Assembly: GCA_027010905.1 (NCBI GenBank)
Contig: JALVBA010000209.1
Location: 1-7,991, forward strand
Length of the DNA: 7,991 nucleotides
Direction: 5' to 3'
DNA from: Marinilabiliaceae bacterium
GTDB lineage: Bacteria; Bacteroidota; Bacteroidia; Bacteroidales; Marinilabiliaceae
Positions 1-6,532 of this stretch are shown piece after piece (the first letter of the stretch is position 1; each line of letters opens with the position of its first letter). The notes under the pieces were generated by a model. The model ran no database searches, was not told where the DNA came from, and was given only the letters and a program-made list of their open reading frames with translations. The position numbers were made by a program, and so were the translations under genes.

Positions 1-5
1 AAACA

Positions 6-1508
6 ATGATCTTCCACAAGAAAGTATTGAAATATAGAGTGTTAGGGGCTTTACTTATTGGATTGTCTATTTTATCTTTTTCTCAAAATAGTGATACCGT
101 TATTTTGTCAAAATCGTGGGTTATTGTTATTCTGCTCTTTTTTGCAATTTCTCTATATATAATGGTTAGCGTAATACGCTACTACAAGAAGAGGTTTAAA
201 AAGGAGTGTGATAACAAGCTCATCATAAAAGAGAAGTTATTTTCAAAAAGTTCTGAACCGAAATCTGAAGATGTTAACCTGTATGGAGGTAAAAGGCATC
301 ATAAATACAAGAAAGTCACTGTATTATTTGCAGATATACAGGGGTTTACAAGGATTGTCCAGCATACGAACCCTGAGTTGTTAATAGACGAACTTGATAA
401 ATTCTTTTTTCATTTTGATGAGGTGGTGGGGAAATATGGTATTGAAAAGATTAAAACTATTGGCGACGCATATATGTGTGCCGGGGGACTACCTGAAAAA
501 AACAGAACGAATCCGATAGAGGTGGTGTTAGCAGCTGTTGAGATACAGCAGTATATGAAGAGTGCAATGCATTCGGTAGAGGGTGCCGATAAGGAGCTTG
601 GGTTTTGGGAATTGAGAATAGGTGTTCATACAGGTCCAGTAATTTCAGGAATAATAGGACAGAAGAAATTGTCATTTGATATATGGGGCGACACTGTAAA
701 TATTGCATCCAGGATGGAATCGTCGGGAGTGGCAAGTGAGATTAATATTACCGGAGTTACATTTCAGCTTACAAAAGAGTTTTTTGTTGCTGAATATCGT
801 GGTAAGATGCCGGTTAAATATAAAGGCGAAACAGACATGTATTTTGTTAAGGGAATTAGACCTGAATTATCTGTTAACGGAGATGGTAATATCCCTAATG
901 AAAAGTTTTTTATCCGGCTTCAGCATATTCGGTTTAATGACTTAGAGGAGTTTGTTTTAGGAAAGATGGGAAAAGAGATTTTTGCCAATATGTATTACCA
1001 CAATGTTGAACATACGAAAGATGTTATTACAAGAGTTGAAGTTTTGGGGCGTGGCGAGGGTGTATCAGACGAACAGCTCTTGTTGCTCAAAACTGCGGCA
1101 TTATTGCATGATATTGGGTTTATTATTTCTTATGAGAATCATGAAGACAATAGCATTCTTTTTGCCAAAGAGTTGTTGCCAAAGTACAAATATTCGGAAA
1201 AGCAGATAGAGGAGGTAGCGGGCTTGATAAGTGCGTCACGGATAGATGCAAAACCTATTACCATACTTGAAAAAATAATAAAAGATGCGGATCTCGATTA
1301 TCTAGGAAGACCCGATTTTGTGCCTGTGTCTGAAAGCCTGTTTGAAGAGTTGAAGAGTTTTAACACTAAACTTTCTATAGAAGAGTGGAATAAACAGCAG
1401 TATGATTTTATTTCTAACCACACATATTACACTAAATCAGCTAAAAATCTCCGACAGGTTAATAAGGAGAAACAGCTTCAGAAAATAAAAGAACTTTTAA
1501 CTGCATAA
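6..1508 (+). CDS. Membrane-anchored class III adenylate cyclase fused to an HD phosphohydrolase domain
   Basis: This 500-residue protein most likely makes cAMP from ATP at the inner face of the cytoplasmic membrane. Two hydrophobic segments (about residues 11-27 and 36-57) are followed by a basic linker and a class III cyclase domain (about 102-285). All catalytic positions are visible: metal-binding D110 (FADIQGFT) and D154 (TIGDAYM), adenine-selecting K150 and D225 (FDIWGDT), N232, and transition-state R236 (NIASRMES). The K/D pair predicts ATP rather than GTP as substrate. A second domain (about 325-470) is HD-type, with H332/H336 (YHNVEHT), H368-D369 (LLHDIGF), H379 and D427/D429 (KDADLDYLG); its substrate is unknown. 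Only five bases precede the ATG and no upstream in-frame stop is visible, so an N-terminal sensory part outside the window cannot be excluded. The gene is separated from the ATP synthase cluster by 126 bp and a palindrome, so it is probably not part of that operon. Confidence 0.9.
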   Translation: MIFHKKVLKYRVLGALLIGLSILSFSQNSDTVILSKSWVIVILLFFAISLYIMVSVIRYYKKRFKKECDNKLIIKEKLFSKSSEPKSEDVNLYGGKRHHKYKKVTVLFADIQGFTRIVQHTNPELLIDELDKFFFHFDEVVGKYGIEKIKTIGDAYMCAGGLPEKNRTNPIEVVLAAVEIQQYMKSAMHSVEGADKELGFWELRIGVHTGPVISGIIGQKKLSFDIWGDTVNIASRMESSGVASEINITGVTFQLTKEFFVAEYRGKMPVKYKGETDMYFVKGIRPELSVNGDGNIPNEKFFIRLQHIRFNDLEEFVLGKMGKEIFANMYYHNVEHTKDVITRVEVLGRGEGVSDEQLLLLKTAALLHDIGFIISYENHEDNSILFAKELLPKYKYSEKQIEEVAGLISASRIDAKPITILEKIIKDADLDYLGRPDFVPVSESLFEELKSFNTKLSIEEWNKQQYDFISNHTYYTKSAKNLRQVNKEKQLQKIKELLTA

Positions 1509-1536
1509 TTAAGAAATATTGAGAAGAAAAAATCGT

Positions 1537-1544
1537 TATATTTG
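1537..1544 (+). promoter_or_regulatory. Candidate Bacteroidota -7 box upstream of the bactofilin/ATP synthase operon
   Basis: TATATTTG matches the Bacteroidota -7 consensus TAnnTTTG exactly. The nearest TTG (1519-1521) is only 15 nt upstream, shorter than the usual spacing of about 19-21, so the -33 part is poor. Transcription from here would begin near 1550 and place the 33-bp palindrome in the 5' leader. A weaker alternative is TATGTTTA at 1616-1623, which would start transcription only a few bases before the bactofilin ATG. Chance matches are common in sequence this AT-rich. Confidence 0.3.
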
Positions 1545-1557
1545 TTGGCTGAAAATA

Positions 1558-1590
1558 TGCTAGATTGTGATAATTTATCAAAATCTAGCA
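1558..1590. repeat. Near-perfect 33-bp palindrome between the cyclase and bactofilin genes
   Basis: The outer arms TGCTAGATT (1558-1566) and AATCTAGCA (1582-1590) are perfectly complementary over 9 bp. Inside one mismatched pair (G1567/A1581) lie a second matching pair of arms, TGATAA and TTATCA, around a central T at 1574. As RNA it would fold into a strong hairpin. No T-run follows directly (the nearest is ATTTTT about 17 nt on), so a standard intrinsic terminator for the cyclase gene is possible but not typical. As DNA its symmetry suits a dimeric regulator. Which of the two it is cannot be decided from the sequence. Confidence 0.75.
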
Positions 1591-1634
1591 GTAAGTTTAA
1601 ATACTATTTTTATAATATGTTTAATTGAGATATT

Positions 1635-2018
1635 ATGGCTAAAACATTTGAACCAGATAATAAGTTGCCAAATATGATTGGTCCCGGCACAAAGATTATT
1701 GGAAATATTGAAACTAACGGCGACATTCGTATCGATGGCTCTATTGAGGGTGATATACAATCGAAGGGTAAAGTAGTTGTCGGATCTAATGGTTTGGTAA
1801 AAGGGGAAGTGAAGTGTAATAATTGTGAGATTTCCGGTAATATTAGCGGAAAACTTTTGGTTTCGGAACTGTTGTCCCTTAAGTCCTCATCAAATATTAC
1901 GGGCGATATTAAGACAGGGAAATTGACAATTGAACCGGGCGCAATGTTTACAGGCTCTTGTAATATGGATCGAAGCTCCGGAGTTAGGGAGTCGGCTGAA
2001 ACGGTAAACAAAAAGTAG
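1635..2018 (+). CDS. Bactofilin (polymer-forming cytoskeletal protein)
   Basis: This 127-residue protein belongs to the bactofilin family (old name DUF583), which forms nucleotide-independent filaments, often at the membrane, with roles in cell shape and in positioning of envelope proteins. Residues about 15-112 form the glycine-rich, short-period repeat of a beta-helix: successive rungs such as GNIETNGDIRIDGSIEGDI and the later GNISGK and GDIKTGKL. The core is flanked by a short polar N-terminus and a polar C-terminal tail (about 113-127), as is usual. The size is typical. The ATG at 1635 gives the expected start, MAKTFEPDNK. The stop codon is 10 nt before the next gene, so the two are almost certainly cotranscribed and this is the head of the ATP synthase transcription unit. 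No direct role in ATP synthase is established by the sequence. Confidence 0.9.
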   Translation: MAKTFEPDNKLPNMIGPGTKIIGNIETNGDIRIDGSIEGDIQSKGKVVVGSNGLVKGEVKCNNCEISGNISGKLLVSELLSLKSSSNITGDIKTGKLTIEPGAMFTGSCNMDRSSGVRESAETVNKK

Positions 2019-2028
2019 GTCTGGAAAA

Positions 2029-2406
2029 TTGATAAGGATTATCTATTTTGTTAAACTCTCAATACTCACTCTTTTTCTGGGAATAGTAAATTTTGCTATT
2101 TCCTACTGGGCAGGAATAGGATATGAGAGAGTACTTATGATGATAATCTCTTTTTTTAGCATCTTTGTACTATTTGAGTTTCTGTTTGAGATTATACATG
2201 GGAAACAGAGAAAAGGGTATTTGATAAAGTACTTTGTTTTTTCTACAATAAAAATATTTACTATTCTTGCAGTAGCATATCTTTTTTTGAATGCTAAGAA
2301 TATTGAGAATAGGTACGAAGTACTGGTGTTTTTATTTAATTATCTGGCATATTTAGCCTTTGATATTGCCTTGAAGGTGAAAGCTATTAATAAGAATACC
2401 TATTAA
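2029..2406 (+). CDS. Small four-helix membrane protein in the AtpI position
   Basis: This is a 125-residue hydrophobic protein with four predicted membrane helices (about residues 5-25, 33-54, 65-87 and 95-116) and a basic loop (HGKQRKGY) between helices 2 and 3. It sits where many bacteria carry atpI, directly before atpB. AtpI proteins help assemble the c-ring or supply ions to it. In Bacteroidota this slot commonly holds a small four-helix protein that is only loosely AtpI-like; I believe a DUF6168-type family, but this is from memory. No catalytic motif is visible. The start is a TTG at 2029: the reading frame has a stop at 2005-2007, no ATG follows until about codon 37, and the first helix would be lost with that later start. 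A weak GGA lies 4 nt before the TTG. The 10-nt gap after the bactofilin gene supports coupled expression. Confidence 0.75.
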   Translation: MIRIIYFVKLSILTLFLGIVNFAISYWAGIGYERVLMMIISFFSIFVLFEFLFEIIHGKQRKGYLIKYFVFSTIKIFTILAVAYLFLNAKNIENRYEVLVFLFNYLAYLAFDIALKVKAINKNTY

Positions 2407-2465
2407 AATTGGGTAGATTGATTGGAATTTATTATTTTTCATGTGAAATTAATGCACTATAATTG

Positions 2466-3551
2466 ATGGTAAAGAGTTTTAGAATATTGTTAGTCTCTGT
2501 TTTCATTTGGGTTTCGGGAACTATATTGTTTGCCGAAGAGCATGAGGGAAAGGCAGCAGAGGAACAACAGTTTGATGCTTTAGGAATGATAATGCATCAT
2601 ATTTCTGACTCACACTTCTGGCATGTTATAGCATTTGAGAAAAAGGATGGATCTGTTTTTGAGATCTCTATACCTCTACCGGTGATACTTATTTATGATG
2701 GATCGATCCATCTGTTTTTATCTTCAGCATTTCATCATGGCAAAAGTGTTGTTCAAAAAGGCAATCACTTCTTTAAGCTTCATCATGATAAAATTTATGT
2801 TACTGATGCTGCCGGAGAGTTGACTTTTAGTGAGGATGGTACACCCGAAAATATTAAGCCTCTCGATTTTAGTATAACCAAAAATGTGGCTTCGATGTGG
2901 ATGAGCGTTCTCATTATATTTGCTCTTTTCGTTTCTTCAGCAAGAAAATACAAAGGAAAACCCTCAGCACCGTCCGGTATACAATCTTTTGTGGAACCAC
3001 TTATACTGTTTGTAAGGGATGATATTGTAATCGAACAGATTGGTGAGGAGAAGGCTGACCGTTTCATGCCATTTTTGTTAACGGTTTTCTTTTTTGTATG
3101 GATTAATAATCTCATAGGGCTGATTCCGTTTTTCCCGGGAGGCAGTAATGTGAGTGGAAATATTGCCTTTACATTTACATTAGCACTATTTGCTTTTATT
3201 CTTATTAATGTGAATGGAACAAAGACTTATTGGAAAGATATTTTTGCAACACCCGGAGTTCCCGGAATGGTGAGAATAATATTGATTCCTATTGAGGTTG
3301 TCGGAATATTTACAAAACCTTTTGCATTGATGATTCGTCTTTTTGCGAATATTACTGCCGGGCATATTGTGATTTTAAGTTTAACATCTTTGGTTTTTAT
3401 TTTAAAAACAGTATATGTTTCACCTGTTTCAATGTCACTAACGCTATTCATGTTTCTGCTTGAATTGTTGGTGGGTTTGTTACAGGCATATATATTTACA
3501 CTGCTTTCGGCCCTTTTTATCGGGATGGCAGTTCATAACGAAGAACATTAA
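2466..3551 (+). CDS. atpB: ATP synthase Fo subunit a, long Bacteroidota form
   Basis: Subunit a forms the two ion half-channels beside the c-ring. The ATG at 2466 is chosen over a TTG one codon upstream, giving 361 residues; family members in other phyla are usually 230-290. The extra length is N-terminal: a signal-peptide-like segment (about 6-22, ending FAEEHEG) and a His-rich extracytoplasmic stretch of about 110 residues before the first core helix (about 143-159). The core has the essential arginine R291 in LMIRLFANITAGH and the ending LLQAYIFTLLSALFIGMAVHN. By alignment to E. coli subunit a, E219 corresponds to H300 here and H245 to E333, the exchanged pair seen in mitochondrial subunit a. 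Q340 matches E. coli Q252. No Shine-Dalgarno sequence is seen. The gene follows the AtpI-position gene by 59 nt and precedes atpE by 23 nt. Confidence 0.96.
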   Translation: MVKSFRILLVSVFIWVSGTILFAEEHEGKAAEEQQFDALGMIMHHISDSHFWHVIAFEKKDGSVFEISIPLPVILIYDGSIHLFLSSAFHHGKSVVQKGNHFFKLHHDKIYVTDAAGELTFSEDGTPENIKPLDFSITKNVASMWMSVLIIFALFVSSARKYKGKPSAPSGIQSFVEPLILFVRDDIVIEQIGEEKADRFMPFLLTVFFFVWINNLIGLIPFFPGGSNVSGNIAFTFTLALFAFILINVNGTKTYWKDIFATPGVPGMVRIILIPIEVVGIFTKPFALMIRLFANITAGHIVILSLTSLVFILKTVYVSPVSMSLTLFMFLLELLVGLLQAYIFTLLSALFIGMAVHNEEH

Positions 3552-3574
3552 TTTAATTAACTAAAAAGAATAAA

Positions 3575-3778
3575 ATGAGTTTAACAGCTATTGGATTAGG
3601 ATTTATTGTTATAGGTGCCGGATTAGGCATTGGTCTTATTGGTAAGGGTGCAATGGAAGCAATGGGGCGTCAGCCAGAGGTTCTTCCGAAGATACAAACA
3701 GCAATGATTATTGGAGCTGCCCTTATTGAGGGGGTTGCCCTGTTTGCAATTGTACTTGCCTGGTTGGTCGACAAATAA
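3575..3778 (+). CDS. atpE: ATP synthase Fo subunit c (c-ring proteolipid)
   Basis: This 67-residue two-helix proteolipid assembles into the rotating c-ring. Helix 1 has the glycine packing motif GAGLGIG (residues 14-20). The polar loop holds the hallmark RQPE (32-35), and helix 2 carries the ion-binding carboxylate E52 in LIEGVALF. The length is close to the lower limit of the family. The residue after E52 is Gly, and the helix-1 position that is Gln in sodium-binding c subunits is Ile19 here. The sodium-ligand set is therefore missing and proton coupling is predicted. The start at 3575 gives MSLTAIGLGF with an A-rich leader and no Shine-Dalgarno sequence. The gene lies 23 nt after atpB and 12 nt before atpF. 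Confidence 0.97.
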   Translation: MSLTAIGLGFIVIGAGLGIGLIGKGAMEAMGRQPEVLPKIQTAMIIGAALIEGVALFAIVLAWLVDK

Positions 3779-3790
3779 AAAAAATTAATC

Positions 3791-4285
3791 ATGAATCTAT
3801 TATCTCCGGATCCCGGATTGGTTTTTTGGACAGGACTTACATTTATTATCCTTTTGTATGTGCTGAGCAAATATGCATGGAGGCCTATTCTTCACGCTAT
3901 TAGGGTGCGTGAGCATACAATTAAATATGCTCTTGCTGCTGCTGAACGGTCTCAACAAGAGGCTGAGAGTATGGAGAAATTGAAAAAGAAAACTCTTGCT
4001 GAAGCTGCTCTTGAAAGAGACCGTCTGATAGCAGAAGCCCGGGACTTGAAGTCAACCATTATTGATGATGCAAAAAAATCAGCGCAAAAAGAGGCTGATA
4101 AGATTATTGAAAGTACCCGCCAGATGCTTAAGAAAGAGAAGGACGATGTGCTGAAGCAGATGAAAGAGCAGGTTGCAATTCTATCCGTAGATATTGCAGG
4201 TAAGCTCCTTGAGCAGGAGTTGAAAACAACAGTTAAACAAAAAGAGCTTATTAATAAGTATCTTGAAGAGATGAGCTTTAATTAA
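3791..4285 (+). CDS. atpF: ATP synthase Fo subunit b (peripheral stalk)
   Basis: This 164-residue protein is the elongated stator arm joining the membrane sector to F1. One N-terminal membrane helix (about residues 9-27) is followed by the family's usual KYAWRPIL turn (27-34). A long, charged, Ala/Glu/Lys-rich helix runs to about residue 130 and should form the coiled-coil dimer; the C-terminal part (about 125-160) would contact delta. The length is normal. Only one b-type gene is present here, so the stalk is presumably a b homodimer as in E. coli. The ATG at 3791 lies 12 nt after atpE and the stop is 12 nt before atpH, consistent with cotranscription. Confidence 0.95.
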   Translation: MNLLSPDPGLVFWTGLTFIILLYVLSKYAWRPILHAIRVREHTIKYALAAAERSQQEAESMEKLKKKTLAEAALERDRLIAEARDLKSTIIDDAKKSAQKEADKIIESTRQMLKKEKDDVLKQMKEQVAILSVDIAGKLLEQELKTTVKQKELINKYLEEMSFN

Positions 4286-4297
4286 TAACTAATTCAG

Positions 4298-4837
4298 ATG
4301 AATCAGAGCCTCGTATCAGTAAGATATGCAAAAGCCCTCTTTAAGCTTAGTGAAGAGAAGGGGATACTGGAGAAAGTGTATAGGGATATCCAGCTACTTT
4401 CAGACAACTGTGCCAGTGAGGCTGATTTGTGTGAGATTGTGCACAGCCCAATAATTAAACCGAAAAAGAAAAAGAGTTTTTTTAAATTGGTGTATGGTGA
4501 TACTATTAATCCGATAACCTTAGGAACTCTAAATCTGATTGTAGAGAATAACCGGGAGGAGATATTGGACTATATTTTTCGAAACTTTATGTCTTTTTAT
4601 AAAGAGAAAAAAAATATTAAAACGGTAACATTTTATACTGCCATTGGGGTTGATAGTGATTTTCAGAATGAGATAAAGGGGATTATAGCAAAGGAGTTGA
4701 ATTGTGTTGTTGAGCTCTCTGTTGTGATAAAGCCTGATTTGCTGGGTGGCTTCATTCTCAAAGTAGATGATAAAATGGTAGATGCAAGCATAATGGGAAA
4801 GTTAAGAAAAGTACGCAACCATTTAGTTAAAGGATAA
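4298..4837 (+). CDS. atpH: ATP synthase F1 subunit delta (OSCP homologue)
   Basis: Subunit delta caps F1 and ties it to the b-subunit stalk. The 179-residue length is typical. The N-terminal helical domain begins SVRYAKALFKLSEEKG (about residues 7-22). The C-terminal family signature is clear at about 142-172, including KPDLLGGFILKVDD, then DASIMGKLRKVRNHL. The middle is more variable, with a Lys-rich patch (KPKKKK, 54-59). The gene begins 12 nt after atpF and is followed by a 39-nt AT-rich gap before atpA. No Shine-Dalgarno sequence precedes the ATG. Confidence 0.95.
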   Translation: MNQSLVSVRYAKALFKLSEEKGILEKVYRDIQLLSDNCASEADLCEIVHSPIIKPKKKKSFFKLVYGDTINPITLGTLNLIVENNREEILDYIFRNFMSFYKEKKNIKTVTFYTAIGVDSDFQNEIKGIIAKELNCVVELSVVIKPDLLGGFILKVDDKMVDASIMGKLRKVRNHLVKG

Positions 4838-4876
4838 AGATTAGATATAGAAGATATTAATATAATACGGTAATCG

Positions 4877-6457
4877 ATGGATAATATAAAACCGGCAGAG
4901 GTTTCTGAATTATTGAAGAAGAAGATTGAAGGCTTTAAAACAGGTACTGAACTTGAGGAGGTGGGCACAGTGTTGCAGGTGGGTGACGGCATCGCAAGAG
5001 TGTATGGCCTTACAAAAGTTAAAGTTAACGAGCTGGTTGACTTCAACAGTTGCTATGGTGTGGTGATGAATCTGGAGCAGGATAATGTTGGTGTTGTTCT
5101 GTTTGGAGCCTCAAGAAATATTAGGGAGGGCGATCTGGTGAAACGAACCGGCAGAATAGCTTCGATTAAAGTAGGTGAGGGGCTGTTAGGCAGAGTTGTT
5201 AATGCCATAGGAGAGCCAATTGACGGAAAAGGAGCGATAAGCGGCGAACTGTATGAGATGCCAATGGAGAGAAAAGCACCGGAGGTAATTTTCCGACAAC
5301 CGGTTAAAGAACCGATTCAAACAGGAATTAAGGCGATTGATGCCATGATACCAATCGGGCGTGGCCAGAGAGAACTGATTATTGGAGACCGTCAGACAGG
5401 AAAGACAGCTATTGCCATCGATACTATACTTAATCAAAAGGTATATTACGACAATGGAGAACCTGTATATTGTATCTATGTTGCAATTGGGCAGAAAGGT
5501 AGTACTGTTGCAAAAATAGTTAATGTACTTGAAAAGCATGGCGCTATGGCATATACTGTTGTGGTATCGTCCACTGCATCCGACCCGGCAGCAATGCAGT
5601 TTTATGCTCCGTTTGGGGGTACATCCATTGGTGAATTTTTTAGGGATACAGGTCGCTCTGCATTAATTATTTATGACGATCTCTCAAAACAATCGGTCTC
5701 ATACAGGGAAGTTTCACTACTGCTTCGCCGGCCTCCGGGAAGAGAGGCGTTTCCTGGCGATGTATTCTATCTGCACTCACGCCTGCTTGAACGATCGGCA
5801 AAAATTATTGAGTCGGATGAGATTGCCGAGAAGATGAACGACCTGCCGGAATCGATTAAGCACTTGGTAAAAGGTGGAGGGTCATTAACCGCACTTCCGA
5901 TAATTGAGACTCAAGCGGGTGATGTGAGTGCGTATATTCCTACAAATGTAATTTCAATTACTGATGGTCAGATTTTTCTTGAGGGAGACCTGTTTAATTC
6001 AGGTGTAAGGCCTGCCATTAATGTTGGTATCTCAGTGTCAAGGGTTGGGGGTAATGCCCAGATAAAGCCGATGAAGAAAGTTTCGGGAACATTAAAACTC
6101 GATCAGGCACAATTCAGAGAGTTGGAAGCATTTTCTAAGTTTGGCTCCGACCTTGATCCTGCAACAATGGCGGTGTTGGATAAGGGTCGAAAAAATGTTG
6201 AGCTGTTAAAGCAGCCACAGTATCAACCTATAAAAGTAGAACATCAGGTTGCATTAATCTATTGTGGTACTGAGGGGCTTCTGAGCAACGTCCCCATCGA
6301 ATCGGTTAAGCAGTTTGAGAATGACTACATAGAGATGTTAGAGCTTCGTAAACCTGAGGTTTTTGACAAGATAAGAAAAGGAATTGTTGACGATGATTTG
6401 TACAAAGACTTAAAAGAGGTGGCTAAGGATGTAGTTGATAAATTTGGGGAGAAATAG
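4877..6457 (+). CDS. atpA: ATP synthase F1 subunit alpha
   Basis: Subunit alpha forms the F1 hexamer with beta, holds the non-catalytic nucleotide sites and supplies the arginine finger to the catalytic ones. The 526-residue length is normal. In order: an N-terminal beta-barrel (about 25-95), the P-loop GDRQTGKT (170-177, K176), the Walker B strand SALIIYDDLS (261-270), the alpha-type Gln in YVAIGQK, the signature around PAINVGISVSRVGGNAQ with arginine finger R389, and a helical C-terminal domain. Alpha-specific features (GDRQTGKT, SRVGGNAQ) distinguish it from beta. The partner beta and epsilon genes are not in the window. It starts 39 nt after atpH. Confidence 0.98.
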   Translation: MDNIKPAEVSELLKKKIEGFKTGTELEEVGTVLQVGDGIARVYGLTKVKVNELVDFNSCYGVVMNLEQDNVGVVLFGASRNIREGDLVKRTGRIASIKVGEGLLGRVVNAIGEPIDGKGAISGELYEMPMERKAPEVIFRQPVKEPIQTGIKAIDAMIPIGRGQRELIIGDRQTGKTAIAIDTILNQKVYYDNGEPVYCIYVAIGQKGSTVAKIVNVLEKHGAMAYTVVVSSTASDPAAMQFYAPFGGTSIGEFFRDTGRSALIIYDDLSKQSVSYREVSLLLRRPPGREAFPGDVFYLHSRLLERSAKIIESDEIAEKMNDLPESIKHLVKGGGSLTALPIIETQAGDVSAYIPTNVISITDGQIFLEGDLFNSGVRPAINVGISVSRVGGNAQIKPMKKVSGTLKLDQAQFRELEAFSKFGSDLDPATMAVLDKGRKNVELLKQPQYQPIKVEHQVALIYCGTEGLLSNVPIESVKQFENDYIEMLELRKPEVFDKIRKGIVDDDLYKDLKEVAKDVVDKFGEK

Positions 6458-6485
6458 ACATTTCGCCCCTCTAACAAAGATTCAG

Positions 6486-6507
6486 TTCACCTACTATTGC
6501 AGGTGAA
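6486..6507 (+). repeat. Hairpin between atpA and atpG
   Basis: Arms TTCACCT (6486-6492) and AGGTGAA (6501-6507) are perfectly complementary over 7 bp around an 8-nt loop; a G-U pair (6485/6508) could extend the stem. It lies in the 75-nt gap between atpA and atpG, the largest gap within the ATP synthase genes. The following bases are AATAATTTATAAA, with no T-run, so a full terminator is unlikely. A role in mRNA stability, processing or partial attenuation between alpha (three copies per complex) and gamma (one copy) is an inference only. Confidence 0.6.
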
Positions 6508-6532
6508 TAATTTATAAACTTGATAGATTTTA

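Noticed and set aside
1558..1590. Classical CRP or FNR site
   Set aside because: The inner half-sites resemble TGTGA and TGAT/ATCA, but the spacing is one base longer than in the known sites and the right half does not match TCACA, so only an unspecified palindrome is claimed.
1610..2011. 133-codon open frame antisense to the bactofilin gene
   Set aside because: The plus strand encodes a convincing bactofilin over the same bases; the antisense product has no recognisable domain and its openness follows from the codon pattern of the repeat protein.
2433..2440. TATTTTTC as a -7 box for a separate atpB promoter
   Set aside because: The final G is missing, and the nearest TTG is only about 12 nt upstream, so it does not fit the Bacteroidota promoter pattern.
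2463..2465. TTG as the start of atpB
   Set aside because: An ATG follows immediately and gives a normal signal peptide, MVKSFRILLV; the TTG adds only one residue.
4663..5046. 127-codon minus-strand frame across atpH/atpA
   Set aside because: It overlaps two certain ATP synthase genes and is Ser/Thr-rich low-complexity sequence typical of antisense frames.
5186..5539. 117-codon minus-strand frame inside atpA
   Set aside because: It lies wholly within a highly conserved gene and has no domain.
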